Of a stretch of DNA of 40,916 nucleotides, positions 32,563 to 39,410 are shown piece after piece. Made by a program: the position numbers and the translations under genes. The DNA comes from an uncultured Bacteroidales bacterium. GTDB lineage: Bacteria; Bacteroidota; Bacteroidia; Bacteroidales; WCHB1-69. The stretch's first letter is position 1. Each line of letters starts with the position of its first letter. The notes beneath the pieces were generated by a model. That model did no database searches and had not been told where the DNA came from. It saw only the letters and a list, made by a program, of their open reading frames with translations. The stretch covers positions 1-40,916 of the forward strand of contig CAMJXE010000018.1 of the NCBI GenBank assembly GCA_946409645.1, given 5' to 3'.

Positions 32563-33312
32563 ATGAACATCTACAAAGCTGATTTACATACGCATACCCT
32601 GTTCTCGCCGTGCGGCGATCTGGACATGACGCCCGACAACATCATCGCCATCGCGCTGGAGCGGGGACTTGACGTGATCGCCATCACCGACCACAACGCC
32701 ACGCGCCACTGCCGCCTCGCGGAGCATTATTCGCACAACCGCGACATCTTCGTGCTGTGCGGCGCGGAGGTCACCACCAAGGAGGAGGCCCACTGCCTGG
32801 CCTATTTCGGCGACCATGAATCACTCGACAAGTTCCAGGAATACCTTGACGAGCACCTGCCCGACATCCCTAACGACCCGGAATTCTTCGGCGACCAAGT
32901 GCAGATCGACGAAGAGATGAACATCGTCTATGAGGAACCCAAGCTGCTCACCTCGGCCATCGACCAGAACGTCAACCAGATAGCCGACAAAGTGCACGAG
33001 CTCGGCGGACTGTTCGTACCAGCACACGTTGACAAGATGAAAAACAGCCTCATCGCGCAGTTGGGCTTCATCCCCTTCGATCTGGAGTACGACGCGGTAG
33101 AGCTCTCCAAACACGGCGACAAAGACGAGATTCTGAAAGTACACAAATATCTGAAAAACAAGATGTTCACCAGAAGCTCGGACGCCCACCAACCCGATGT
33201 CATCGGCACCGCCCCCTGCTATCTGAAAATGGAGACCCGCAGCTTCGACGAAATCAGGAAGGCCTTCCACGGCGAGGACGGCCGGGAGGTACTGCTCTCC
33301 ATTAAGAATTAA
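32563..33312 (+). CDS. PHP-domain metal-dependent phosphoesterase
   Basis: A 249-residue PHP-family protein with all metal-binding blocks: ADLHTHTLFSPCGD (6-19), ITDHNATRH, CGAEVTT, VPAHVDK and the terminal SSDAHQPDVIG. It is probably a phosphoesterase acting on a small nucleotide or phosphosugar. The start at 32563 is preferred because the longer frame begins inside the promoter. Related proteins occur with the next two genes (DRTGG and HATPase) beside [FeFe]-hydrogenase or NuoE-F-like genes in Bacteroidales and Clostridia; no hydrogenase is seen here. Its stop TAA lies within an ATTAAGA heptamer. Confidence 0.85.
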   Translation: MNIYKADLHTHTLFSPCGDLDMTPDNIIAIALERGLDVIAITDHNATRHCRLAEHYSHNRDIFVLCGAEVTTKEEAHCLAYFGDHESLDKFQEYLDEHLPDIPNDPEFFGDQVQIDEEMNIVYEEPKLLTSAIDQNVNQIADKVHELGGLFVPAHVDKMKNSLIAQLGFIPFDLEYDAVELSKHGDKDEILKVHKYLKNKMFTRSSDAHQPDVIGTAPCYLKMETRSFDEIRKAFHGEDGREVLLSIKN

Positions 33313-33321
33313 GAATTAAGA
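33301..33321 (+). repeat. Three-unit heptamer ATTAAGA at the end of the PHP gene
   Basis: ATTAAGA repeats three times in exact register. The PHP gene's last codons (I K N) and stop TAA (33310-33312) are made of the repeat. Because 7 is not divisible by 3, TAA occurs in each frame within 21 bases. Confidence 0.85.
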
Positions 33322-33351
33322 ATGTCTATACAATGTTTATATATAGCACTC

Positions 33352-33400
33352 TCCTTGAGCAGCCTCGAAGAGGCAAAACGCGCGAAGCGCAATTAACCCC
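33352..33400 (+). repeat. Dispersed TCCTTGAGCAG element, copy B
   Basis: TCCTTGAGCAGCC, then a GCCTC/GAGGC stem, AAAAC, a GCGCGAAGCGC hairpin and AATTAACCCC. It is identical to copy A except at two positions, and lies 40 bases 3' of the PHP stop in sense orientation, upstream of the DRTGG gene. Confidence 0.8.
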
Positions 33401-33423
33401 ACACAAGCGCAGCGCAGTGTGGG
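33398..33423 (+). ncRNA. Hairpin with AAGCGCAGCGCA loop
   Basis: CCCACAC (33398-33404) pairs with GTGTGGG (33417-33423) around AAGCGCAGCGCA. The hairpin at 38294-38321 has a different stem but a loop with the same AAGCGxAGCGCA core, so structure and loop look conserved rather than the stem sequence. Confidence 0.5.
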
Positions 33424-33461
33424 ACAAACACGAAGTAATCAACAAATAATAAACAAACAAT

Positions 33462-33797
33462 ATGACAGTAAAACAATTAGTAGAAAAAATGAATCTCACC
33501 GTCTTCTGTGGTGAGAACAACATGGACACCGAAATCAAGGGCGGCTACGTTTCTGATTTGCTAAGCGATGTGATGGGTTTCGCACAAGAAGGCCACGTCT
33601 GGGTGACCCTGCAGACCCACAAGAACGTCATCGCCATTGCCTCCCTGAAAGAGTTAGCGTGCGTCATCCTCGTCAAGGGCAACAAACCTGACGACGACAT
33701 GCTGGAACAGGCCAAAGAAGAAGACATTCCCGTCTTGGGCACCACCGAGCAGACTTTCGAGGTCGCTGGGCAAATCTACATGTACTTAAACGCTTAG
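33462..33797 (+). CDS. DRTGG-domain-like small protein
   Basis: A 111-residue protein of the DRTGG/HPr-kinase-N-like fold: MTVKQLVEKMNLTVFCGENNMDTEIKGGYVSDLLSDVM is the typical opening, followed by WVTLQTHKNVIAIASLKELACVIL and a terminal DIPVLGTTEQTFEVAGQIY. Such domains are often a ligand-binding partner next to PHP and HATPase genes. It starts after copy B and ends 2 bases before the ATPase gene, so they form an operon. Function in detail unknown. Confidence 0.8.
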   Translation: MTVKQLVEKMNLTVFCGENNMDTEIKGGYVSDLLSDVMGFAQEGHVWVTLQTHKNVIAIASLKELACVILVKGNKPDDDMLEQAKEEDIPVLGTTEQTFEVAGQIYMYLNA

Positions 33798-33799
33798 TT

Positions 33800-34345
33800 A
33801 TGAAAGACTTGTCGATGCACATCATGGACATTCTACAGAATTCCACCCGTGCAAAAGCCAACAACATCACCCTCGAAGTGCTGGAGAACCACGACGCGGA
33901 CACGCTGACGCTGATCTTCAAGGACGACGGCTGCGGCATGAGCAAGGAGACCGTGGAGAAGGTCATCAACCCCTTCTTCACTACGCGCACGACACGCAAA
34001 GTGGGCTTAGGACTTCCTCTGCTGAAGCAGAACTCCGAGATGACCGGCGGCTCGATGACCATCGAGAGCGAATTAGGCGTGGGCACTACGGTGACTGCCG
34101 TGTTCGGACTCACCCACCTTGACCGTCCGCCAATGGGCGACCTCGCCGGCACGATGGTACTCACTATCGCTGCACACCCAGAAATCCACTTCGTACTTCA
34201 TTTCCAAAGAGTTAAGGACGGTGCTGAGCAAGTTGACTACGTGCTCGACACCGACGAACTTTACGAAGCCCTCGATGGTGTTTCGCTACAGGAACCTGAA
34301 GTTATGTCGTACATCAAAGAGATGGTGGAGGAGAACATCCAATAA
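33800..34345 (+). CDS. Stand-alone histidine-kinase-like ATPase domain protein
   Basis: A 181-residue GHKL ATP-binding protein. The N box lies in HIMDILQNSTRAKAN, the G1 box in DDGCGMS, the G2-like region in FFTTRTTRKVGLGLPLL, and GGSMTIESELGVGTTVTAVF closes the domain. It has no dimerisation His or sensor domain, so it resembles anti-sigma-factor kinases or a switch protein rather than a two-component kinase. It is the last gene of the PHP-DRTGG operon, whose relatives regulate redox or hydrogenase genes. Confidence 0.82.
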   Translation: MKDLSMHIMDILQNSTRAKANNITLEVLENHDADTLTLIFKDDGCGMSKETVEKVINPFFTTRTTRKVGLGLPLLKQNSEMTGGSMTIESELGVGTTVTAVFGLTHLDRPPMGDLAGTMVLTIAAHPEIHFVLHFQRVKDGAEQVDYVLDTDELYEALDGVSLQEPEVMSYIKEMVEENIQ

Positions 34346-34373
34346 GGTCTCCACGACAGCCTCAACAATGCGT

Positions 34374-34406
34374 AACCAGCTCGAAACAAGCTGGTTATTT
34401 TCGTTT
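34374..34406 (+). terminator. Terminator of the PHP-DRTGG-HATPase operon
   Basis: AACCAGCT (34374-34381) pairs with AGCTGGTT (34389-34396), followed by ATTTTCGTTT, 28 bases past the stop. Confidence 0.8.
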
Positions 34407-34411
34407 AAAAT

Positions 34412-34441
34412 GAGAGAAGCCTCCATAAGGAGGCCTCTCTC
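34412..34441 (-). terminator. Strong stem, likely terminator of the acyl-CoA ligase gene
   Basis: GAGAGAAGCCTCC (34412-34424) pairs with GGAGGCCTCTCTC (34429-34441) at 12 of 13 positions. On the minus strand a T-rich tract follows. It lies 70 bases past the ligase stop. Confidence 0.65.
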
Positions 34442-34511
34442 GCACATAACACAACACATGAATGCAGGTCTCGTCTTGGGGAAAGACTCAAACGACCTGC
34501 TTACTCTTTCC

Positions 34512-36293
34512 CTACTGATTATGTTCAAACATATTTTGAATCAAATCAGCATATTTTTTCGCGATTTTGTTCCTCTTCACTTTGAGTGTCGGGGTCAACA
34601 ATCCGTTGTCTTGGGTCCATTCATCGGCGAGAATTTCAAACTTCATTACATTTTCTGTCTTACTCAACTCCTTGTTGTATTTATCTATCTCACTCTTAAT
34701 CAGATTCTTAACATTCAAATTGTCAATCATCTCTTTCGGATGCGAATATATAATTTTTTCCGATTCACACCACTCTTTTATTTCAGAAAAATTCGGAACG
34801 ATTAATGCAGCGACAAATTTTTGGTTCTCGCCAACCGCCACAATCTGGTCTATATATTTGGATTGGGAGATTTTTTCCTCGATCACTTGGGGGTTGACAT
34901 ATTTACCCATGGAGGTCTTAAAGATATTTTTGATTCGGCCGGTGATGACCAACTGACCGCGCTCAGTGAAGCGCCCCATATCACCGGTGTGAAGCCAACC
35001 GCTCTCGTCAATAATCTCTCGAGTCTGCGCCTCGTCTTTGTAGTAGCCCATCATGACGTTATGACCGCTACAAATGATCTCGCCCTCTTTGGTGATAGCC
35101 ACATCTACACCACCCAACGGGAAGCCGACGGTGTTGGCCTCGCGACCGTACTTCTCACGGCAGGAGACGGCTATCACGGGGGAGGTTTCCGTCATGCCAT
35201 AGCCTTCAAACACGGGCATTCCAATGGCGGAAAAGAAGGAGCAAAGTTCTGGTTTCAGGGAAGCTGCTCCCGATACGAGAATATCGAAGTTGTCAGCACC
35301 CAATCCTTTACGTATCTTGCTATAAACCAGCTTATCGGCCAGTGCATGTTGCATATTGTAAATCGCGGATCGATCTTCCGGCTCAATCTTGTACTTCAAC
35401 GCTATTTTAACAGCCCACTCGAAAATATTGCGTGCTGCACCCGTTTTGGCTTTGCCGGAAGCCTCGATTTTTTCGTAGAATTTCTCCAGCACGCGCGGCA
35501 CTGCTGTCATCATCGTCGGATGCACCTCACGCATCGCCTCTGCAATCGTGGCCAGGTTGGAAACATAATAAACTGTCATGCCAAGATACTGATACAGAAG
35601 CACTATCATATTTTCGTAAGCGTGGCACAAGGGCAGGAAACTCAACCCTTTCTTCGACCACTTCGAGGGGATTTGCTTCAGGTTTTCGATCTGAGACATG
35701 ATATTGTAATGGGAAAGCATCACGCCTTTCGGGGTGCCTGTGGTACCTGAAGTGTAGATGATCATAGCGCACTCCTTTTCGTCGACGCCAGCGCGCAGTT
35801 CCTGAAGTTTGCCTTCGTCGTAATTCTCTTTCCCTAAAGCGATTAACTGATCCCAATAAGGATATTCTTTACGGTCGGCGAAGGTGTAGATATCTTTCAG
35901 CTGGGGCAATTTGTCGGCCACCGACTGAATTTTACGCATCACGATTTCGCCTTCCATGATCACCAACTTGGCTTCACAATGATGGAGAATATAGCGATAA
36001 TCTTCCTCGGTGATAGTCGGATAGATGGGTACGAGCACGGCACCGATTTGCGTCACCGCCATTTGCGTGATGGTCCATTCGGGACGGTTGGTGGAAATCA
36101 CCGCCACCTTGTCGCCCTTTTGGATACCCTTCGCCAACAATGCACAGCTCAACTCATTAGCGGTCTTCTTATACAACTGCGGGGTATATTCATTCCATTT
36201 GTTCTTTGCTAACTTGCCGGACAAAGCGATCTTCGTCTTCGGATGACGCTCCTCGTAGCGGAGCATGATGTCATAGATACGTTTTAATTCCAT
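34512..36293 (-). CDS. Long-chain fatty-acid-CoA ligase (AMP-forming)
   Basis: A 593-residue adenylate-forming enzyme. The AMP-binding P-loop IIYTSGTTGTPKG lies at 178-190, GYGMTETSP and the acceptor-side HTGDMGRF follow, then GRIKNIFKTSMGKYVNP, the family's C-terminal signature. It activates long-chain fatty acids with ATP and CoA and matches the FadD15-type of Bacteroidota in length. It stands alone and divergent from the LytTR gene. It might supply starter or acyl chains to the lipid pathway nearby, but this is inference. Confidence 0.92.
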   Translation of the reverse strand: MELKRIYDIMLRYEERHPKTKIALSGKLAKNKWNEYTPQLYKKTANELSCALLAKGIQKGDKVAVISTNRPEWTITQMAVTQIGAVLVPIYPTITEEDYRYILHHCEAKLVIMEGEIVMRKIQSVADKLPQLKDIYTFADRKEYPYWDQLIALGKENYDEGKLQELRAGVDEKECAMIIYTSGTTGTPKGVMLSHYNIMSQIENLKQIPSKWSKKGLSFLPLCHAYENMIVLLYQYLGMTVYYVSNLATIAEAMREVHPTMMTAVPRVLEKFYEKIEASGKAKTGAARNIFEWAVKIALKYKIEPEDRSAIYNMQHALADKLVYSKIRKGLGADNFDILVSGAASLKPELCSFFSAIGMPVFEGYGMTETSPVIAVSCREKYGREANTVGFPLGGVDVAITKEGEIICSGHNVMMGYYKDEAQTREIIDESGWLHTGDMGRFTERGQLVITGRIKNIFKTSMGKYVNPQVIEEKISQSKYIDQIVAVGENQKFVAALIVPNFSEIKEWCESEKIIYSHPKEMIDNLNVKNLIKSEIDKYNKELSKTENVMKFEILADEWTQDNGLLTPTLKVKRNKIAKKYADLIQNMFEHNQ

Positions 36294-36377
36294 AGGGTTT
36301 TGTCTAAAATTTCAGGCTGCAAAAAAACCACATTTTTCTTAATAAAACTTAAAATTGTGATTAGCACACTCCTTTGT

Positions 36378-36437
36378 GGGACAAAACCGACTGTTGCGGG
36401 ACGAAAATCGTCTATTAGGGACAAAATCCGAGATCGG
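36378..36437. promoter_or_regulatory. Three tandem 20-base repeats, candidate LytTR binding sites
   Basis: GGGACAAAA (36378), GGGACGAAAA (36398) and GGGACAAAA (36418) recur with an exact 20-base period, which keeps the sites on one helix face. They lie 37-85 bases upstream of the -7 box (36463) of the LytTR regulator gene. LytTR proteins bind direct repeats about two turns apart, so autoregulation is plausible. The divergent ligase gene starts 84 bases away. Confidence 0.5.
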
Positions 36438-36462
36438 CCGTATAACATGTTTGAAAAAATAC

Positions 36463-36470
36463 TATTTTTG
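36463..36470 (+). promoter_or_regulatory. -7 box of the LytTR-nth-tadA region
   Basis: TATTTTTG, 19 bases before ATG 36489. It decides against the longer upstream frame. Confidence 0.55.
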
Positions 36471-36488
36471 CAAATTATTTCTGGAATA

Positions 36489-37508
36489 ATGATGGAACGA
36501 AAGATACCCGAATACTATGTCACGAAGGACAATATCACCTTCTACTTGATATTTGTGTTCTTTTTTTCCCTACTATTTGTCAATATTTTCACCCCATTCC
36601 AAGGGGCATGGTACAATATCTTGCATTATTCTCGCGCAAAACTTTTCACCAACACTCTGATTATCGTCAGCGGAGGGACCATCATCATGATGCTCAGCAA
36701 ATTCATCATGTATCAATATTATAAACGCAACACACTCAACTATTTACAATACACTTCTTGGTTAATCGTAGAGGTCTTCTTTATCGCGTTCCTATACGCT
36801 ATCATCGTCCACTTTGCAGTTGGCGACACACGCGACTTCTCCGAAATCTTCACCCGCGCTGTTATTTTTGTACCCACAATCCTTATCATTCCTACCATCA
36901 TCACGCATCTTTACTTCTCTTCCAGATTCAAGGATGAAAAAATATCCGAATTAGAATCAGTTCAAAATCAACAAGTCACAACAACTTCTCAAACTCTTGA
37001 AGAGGAGATGACCTTTAACAATGACTTTTCCAGCGACGACTTTATTCTCGACAACCACGTTACCTCCTCAATAGCATCAGAACCCGCTGTAGAACAGACG
37101 GTTAAAGAGATAGTCACAGAGCCTGCTCCGGAAGTGCAACCCGCCAACAACCGAATCATCAACTTCTTCGACGAAAAAGACGAGCTACAACTCTCACTAC
37201 GAGTTGACCTTATATACTATATAGAGTCCGCTGAAAACTACGTCAACATCTATTATAAAAATAAGGAAAACACTGAGCGTTTCACCCTGCGCAGCACTTT
37301 GAAAAAACAGCAGGAAAAATTGGAAAAATATGGTTTTGTGCGCTGTCATCGCAGCTATTTGGTCAATTTCGCCAATATTATGCTCTTGCGCAAGGATAAA
37401 GACGGCCCATACCTTGATTTCGGCGAGACTGGGTTGCAACAGATTCCCATCTCCAAGACCTATTTGGAGGCAGTCACCGCTTATTTCATACAGAACAGTG
37501 ACGATTGA
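36489..37508 (+). CDS. Membrane-anchored LytTR-family transcription regulator
   Basis: A 339-residue protein with four hydrophobic helices at about 15-35, 45-70, 80-105 and 118-138 and a C-terminal LytTR DNA-binding domain (about 240-335). The latter shows IYYIESAENYVNIYYK, then RSTLKKQQEKL, FVRCHRSYLVN and DGPYLDFGETGLQQIPISKTY. A Glu/Pro/Thr-rich linker joins them. It has no receiver domain, so the membrane part probably senses a signal directly. The start at 36489 (or 36492) follows the -7 box; upstream codons cover the promoter. Three 20-base repeats upstream may be its own sites. Confidence 0.82.
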   Translation: MMERKIPEYYVTKDNITFYLIFVFFFSLLFVNIFTPFQGAWYNILHYSRAKLFTNTLIIVSGGTIIMMLSKFIMYQYYKRNTLNYLQYTSWLIVEVFFIAFLYAIIVHFAVGDTRDFSEIFTRAVIFVPTILIIPTIITHLYFSSRFKDEKISELESVQNQQVTTTSQTLEEEMTFNNDFSSDDFILDNHVTSSIASEPAVEQTVKEIVTEPAPEVQPANNRIINFFDEKDELQLSLRVDLIYYIESAENYVNIYYKNKENTERFTLRSTLKKQQEKLEKYGFVRCHRSYLVNFANIMLLRKDKDGPYLDFGETGLQQIPISKTYLEAVTAYFIQNSDD

Positions 37509-37513
37509 GGTTA

Positions 37514-37541
37514 GACAATAGGCAACAGGCAATAGAATAGA
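37514..37541 (+). repeat. Imperfect heptamer tract between LytTR and nth
   Basis: GACAATA, GGCAACA, GGCAATA, GAATAGA follow one another in 7-base register, 6 bases after the LytTR stop. Units contain TAG in the sense strand. Confidence 0.55.
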
Positions 37542-37548
37542 TAAGTCA

Positions 37549-38190
37549 ATGGCAAGAAAATCAGATAAATACAAATTCATTGTCGAATATTTTTCGGAAA
37601 CGCAGCCCGATGTAGCTTCGGAGTTAAACTTCGGCAGTGCATACGAGCTTTTGGTGGCCACGATGTTAGCGGCACAATGTACCGACAAGCGTGTCAACAT
37701 GGTCACTCCTACATTGTTCGCCGCCTACCCTACTGTTTCCGACTTGGCGAAAGCCACCGAAGAGGAGGTTTTAACGTACATCAAATCAGTATCTTACCCC
37801 AACAGCAAGGCCAAGCACCTCGTGCAGATGGCGCAAATGGCCGTCAGTAACTTCGGCGGCGAGATTCCTTGCACGATAGACGAGCTGACGAAGCTTCCAG
37901 GCGTGGGCCGAAAGACCGCCAACGTGGTATTAGCCTTCGCCTTCGATCAGGCTGCGATGCCCGTCGATACGCACGTTTTCCGAGTCTCGCACCGCCTCGG
38001 ACTCGTCCCCGACTCCGCTAAGACCCCAGAAGCCGTTGAGAAAGAGCTCGTTAAGCACTTTCCCAAGGAGTACATCTCCCGTGCGCACCATTGGCTCCTG
38101 CTCCACGGCCGCTACGTCTGCACCGCCCGCAAGCCGCACTGCGACGGGTGTGCCCTGGCGGGGATCTGCGAGTTAGCAGTTAGCAGTTAG
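37549..38190 (+). CDS. nth: Endonuclease III, DNA glycosylase/AP lyase
   Basis: A 213-residue base-excision-repair enzyme. The helix-hairpin-helix LPGVGRKTANVV carries the catalytic Lys122, and VDTH gives Asp140. The [4Fe-4S] cluster ligands are C191, C198, C201 and C207 (C-x6-C-x2-C-x5-C). It removes oxidised pyrimidines and nicks the abasic site. It follows the LytTR gene by 40 bases and is likely co-transcribed. The last residues ELAVSS and the stop TAG are encoded by the AGTTAGC heptamer repeat. Confidence 0.95.
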   Translation: MARKSDKYKFIVEYFSETQPDVASELNFGSAYELLVATMLAAQCTDKRVNMVTPTLFAAYPTVSDLAKATEEEVLTYIKSVSYPNSKAKHLVQMAQMAVSNFGGEIPCTIDELTKLPGVGRKTANVVLAFAFDQAAMPVDTHVFRVSHRLGLVPDSAKTPEAVEKELVKHFPKEYISRAHHWLLLHGRYVCTARKPHCDGCALAGICELAVSS

Positions 38191-38198
38191 TAGTTAGG
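38171..38198 (+). repeat. Four-unit heptamer AGTTAGC forming the nth stop codon
   Basis: AGTTAGC, AGTTAGC, AGTTAGT, AGTTAGG in exact register. They encode the C-terminal LAVSS of endonuclease III and its TAG stop (38188-38190). Confidence 0.85.
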
Positions 38199-38256
38199 TA
38201 CGGGCGACCCCAATTCCCTTTCTATTATAGAAGCGGGGTAGTAATATAAAAATGCT

Positions 38257-38329
38257 TCCTTGAGCAGCCCCGTTAGGGGCAAGAGCTTGGTAGCCAGGGG
38301 TAAGCGAAGCGCAACCCCTGGGCAATTAA
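38257..38329 (+). repeat. Dispersed TCCTTGAGCAG element, copy C, with second hairpin
   Basis: TCCTTGAGCAGCCCCGTTAG, GGGCAAGAGCTTGGTAGC (matching copy D) and then CCAGGGG (38294-38300), a TAAGCGAAGCGCAA loop and CCCCTGG (38315-38321), then GCAATTAAG. It lies 66 bases 3' of nth, sense orientation, upstream of tadA. Confidence 0.75.
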
Positions 38330-38354
38330 GAACAAGCCACCCAATCGATACATT

Positions 38355-38795
38355 ATGGAATTAAACGACGAATATTATATGCACATCGCCCTGAACGAGG
38401 CGGAAGACGCCTACGCGGAGGATGAAATCCCCGTGGGTGCAGTCGTTGTGCTTGACAATCAAGTGATTGCCAAGGGGCACAACCTTACGGAAACCCTGAA
38501 AGACGTAACCGCACACGCTGAGATGATGGCTATCACGGGAGCCGCCAACGCTTTAGGAGCCAAATACTTACAAGATTGCACACTATACGTAACCTTAGAA
38601 CCTTGCCTCATGTGCGCCGGTGCCATCGCCCACGCGCAGGTGAAGACCCTCGTGTTCGGCGCCTCCGACCCCAAACGCGGCTACAGCGTCTATACCGACG
38701 GCAAATTCCCCTCTAAAGCGGAGGTCCGGAAAGGGGTGCTGGAGGAAGAGTGTGGGGAAATACTAAAGAGGTTCTTTGCAGAAAAGAGGCAATAG
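38355..38795 (+). CDS. tadA: tRNA-specific adenosine deaminase
   Basis: A 146-residue cytidine-deaminase-fold enzyme. The zinc-binding, proton-shuttle motif is HAEMMAI (His54, Glu56), and LEPCLMCAGAIAHA supplies Cys84 and Cys87. These match TadA, which converts A34 to inosine in the tRNA-Arg wobble position. The length is typical. It lies behind copy C of the dispersed element and ends directly against the convergent DUF5618 gene (stop 38795, neighbour's end 38796). Confidence 0.93.
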   Translation: MELNDEYYMHIALNEAEDAYAEDEIPVGAVVVLDNQVIAKGHNLTETLKDVTAHAEMMAITGAANALGAKYLQDCTLYVTLEPCLMCAGAIAHAQVKTLVFGASDPKRGYSVYTDGKFPSKAEVRKGVLEEECGEILKRFFAEKRQ

Positions 38796-39197
38796 TCACG
38801 CACACACCGTTGCGGGAAGCAGCATGGCGCAGCGATTAATAATGTCGTTGGCCATATCAAAACCCTCATCACAGATCTTTTTCCTTTTGCAGCCATCGTA
38901 TCCCATATACAAATGCATGATCTCGTATCCTGTGTTCACGAGATTTAGCAGTGTTCGGTCGCGCTTGCCAGCCGCCTCTTTGTACTTTTCAATCGACGGG
39001 CGCCCCTTGCCCTTGCGTATTGGAAACACGGCATCAAGGGCGATCAAGCAACCCTTCCACAAAGTGTCGCCAGCAATACGGACATACTTTTTGTCCCTAT
39101 AGAGTTTTGTCAGCGGATCATACTTGGATTTCTGGATGATTTCCTCCGCGTTGCTCACATACCTCCGAGCCTCTTGAATGGGATCTAAATTTTCCAT
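38796..39197 (-). CDS. DUF5618 family protein
   Basis: A 133-residue, mostly helical protein with the pattern ARRYVSNAEEII, YRDKKYVRIAGDTLWKGCLIALDAV, RPSIEKYKEAAGKRDRTLLNLVNTGYEIMHLYMGYDG typical of DUF5618. It looks like a four-helix bundle of unknown function, widespread in Bacteroidales and sometimes near toxin-antitoxin-like genes. The start at 39197 is chosen because the -7 box (39223-39230) and a purine-rich AAAAGAG site precede it; the upstream extension would overlap the promoter. Confidence 0.8.
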   Translation of the reverse strand: MENLDPIQEARRYVSNAEEIIQKSKYDPLTKLYRDKKYVRIAGDTLWKGCLIALDAVFPIRKGKGRPSIEKYKEAAGKRDRTLLNLVNTGYEIMHLYMGYDGCKRKKICDEGFDMANDIINRCAMLLPATVCA

Positions 39198-39222
39198 CTC
39201 TTTTAGTTTTTCGTTGAGACCG

Positions 39223-39230
39223 CAAAGATA
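39223..39230 (-). promoter_or_regulatory. -7 box of the DUF5618 gene
   Basis: TATCTTTG on the minus strand, 26 bases before ATG 39197. Confidence 0.6.
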
Positions 39231-39314
39231 CAATAAATATAATCACATATCAATGTTTTAGAAAATTTTTTATTATATTGAAAATCAGCATATTGTATTT
39301 TACCTCATAATAAC

Positions 39315-39332
39315 TTAACAAATATTTGTTAA
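39315..39332. repeat. Perfect 18-base palindrome
   Basis: TTAACAAATATTTGTTAA lies in an AT-rich gap between the DUF5618 promoter (85 bases away) and the FISUMP gene terminator. It could be a protein site; the AT richness makes chance possible. Confidence 0.45.
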
Positions 39333-39351
39333 ATTATTATTTCCAAATCAC

Positions 39352-39383
39352 AAAAAAAAGGCGCAGCCATCAGCCACGCCTTG
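39352..39383 (-). terminator. Terminator of the FISUMP gene
   Basis: On the minus strand AAGGCG pairs with CGCCTT (extended by TGGC/GCTG with wobbles) around TGATG, then a run of eight T. It lies 28 bases past the stop at 39411. Confidence 0.85.
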
Positions 39384-39410
39384 ATTATGAATGATAAATT
39401 GTGAATCGAA

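Noticed and set aside
34821-35750. 309-residue plus-strand ORF opposite the acyl-CoA ligase
   Set aside because: Shadow of a full-length, motif-complete ligase gene.
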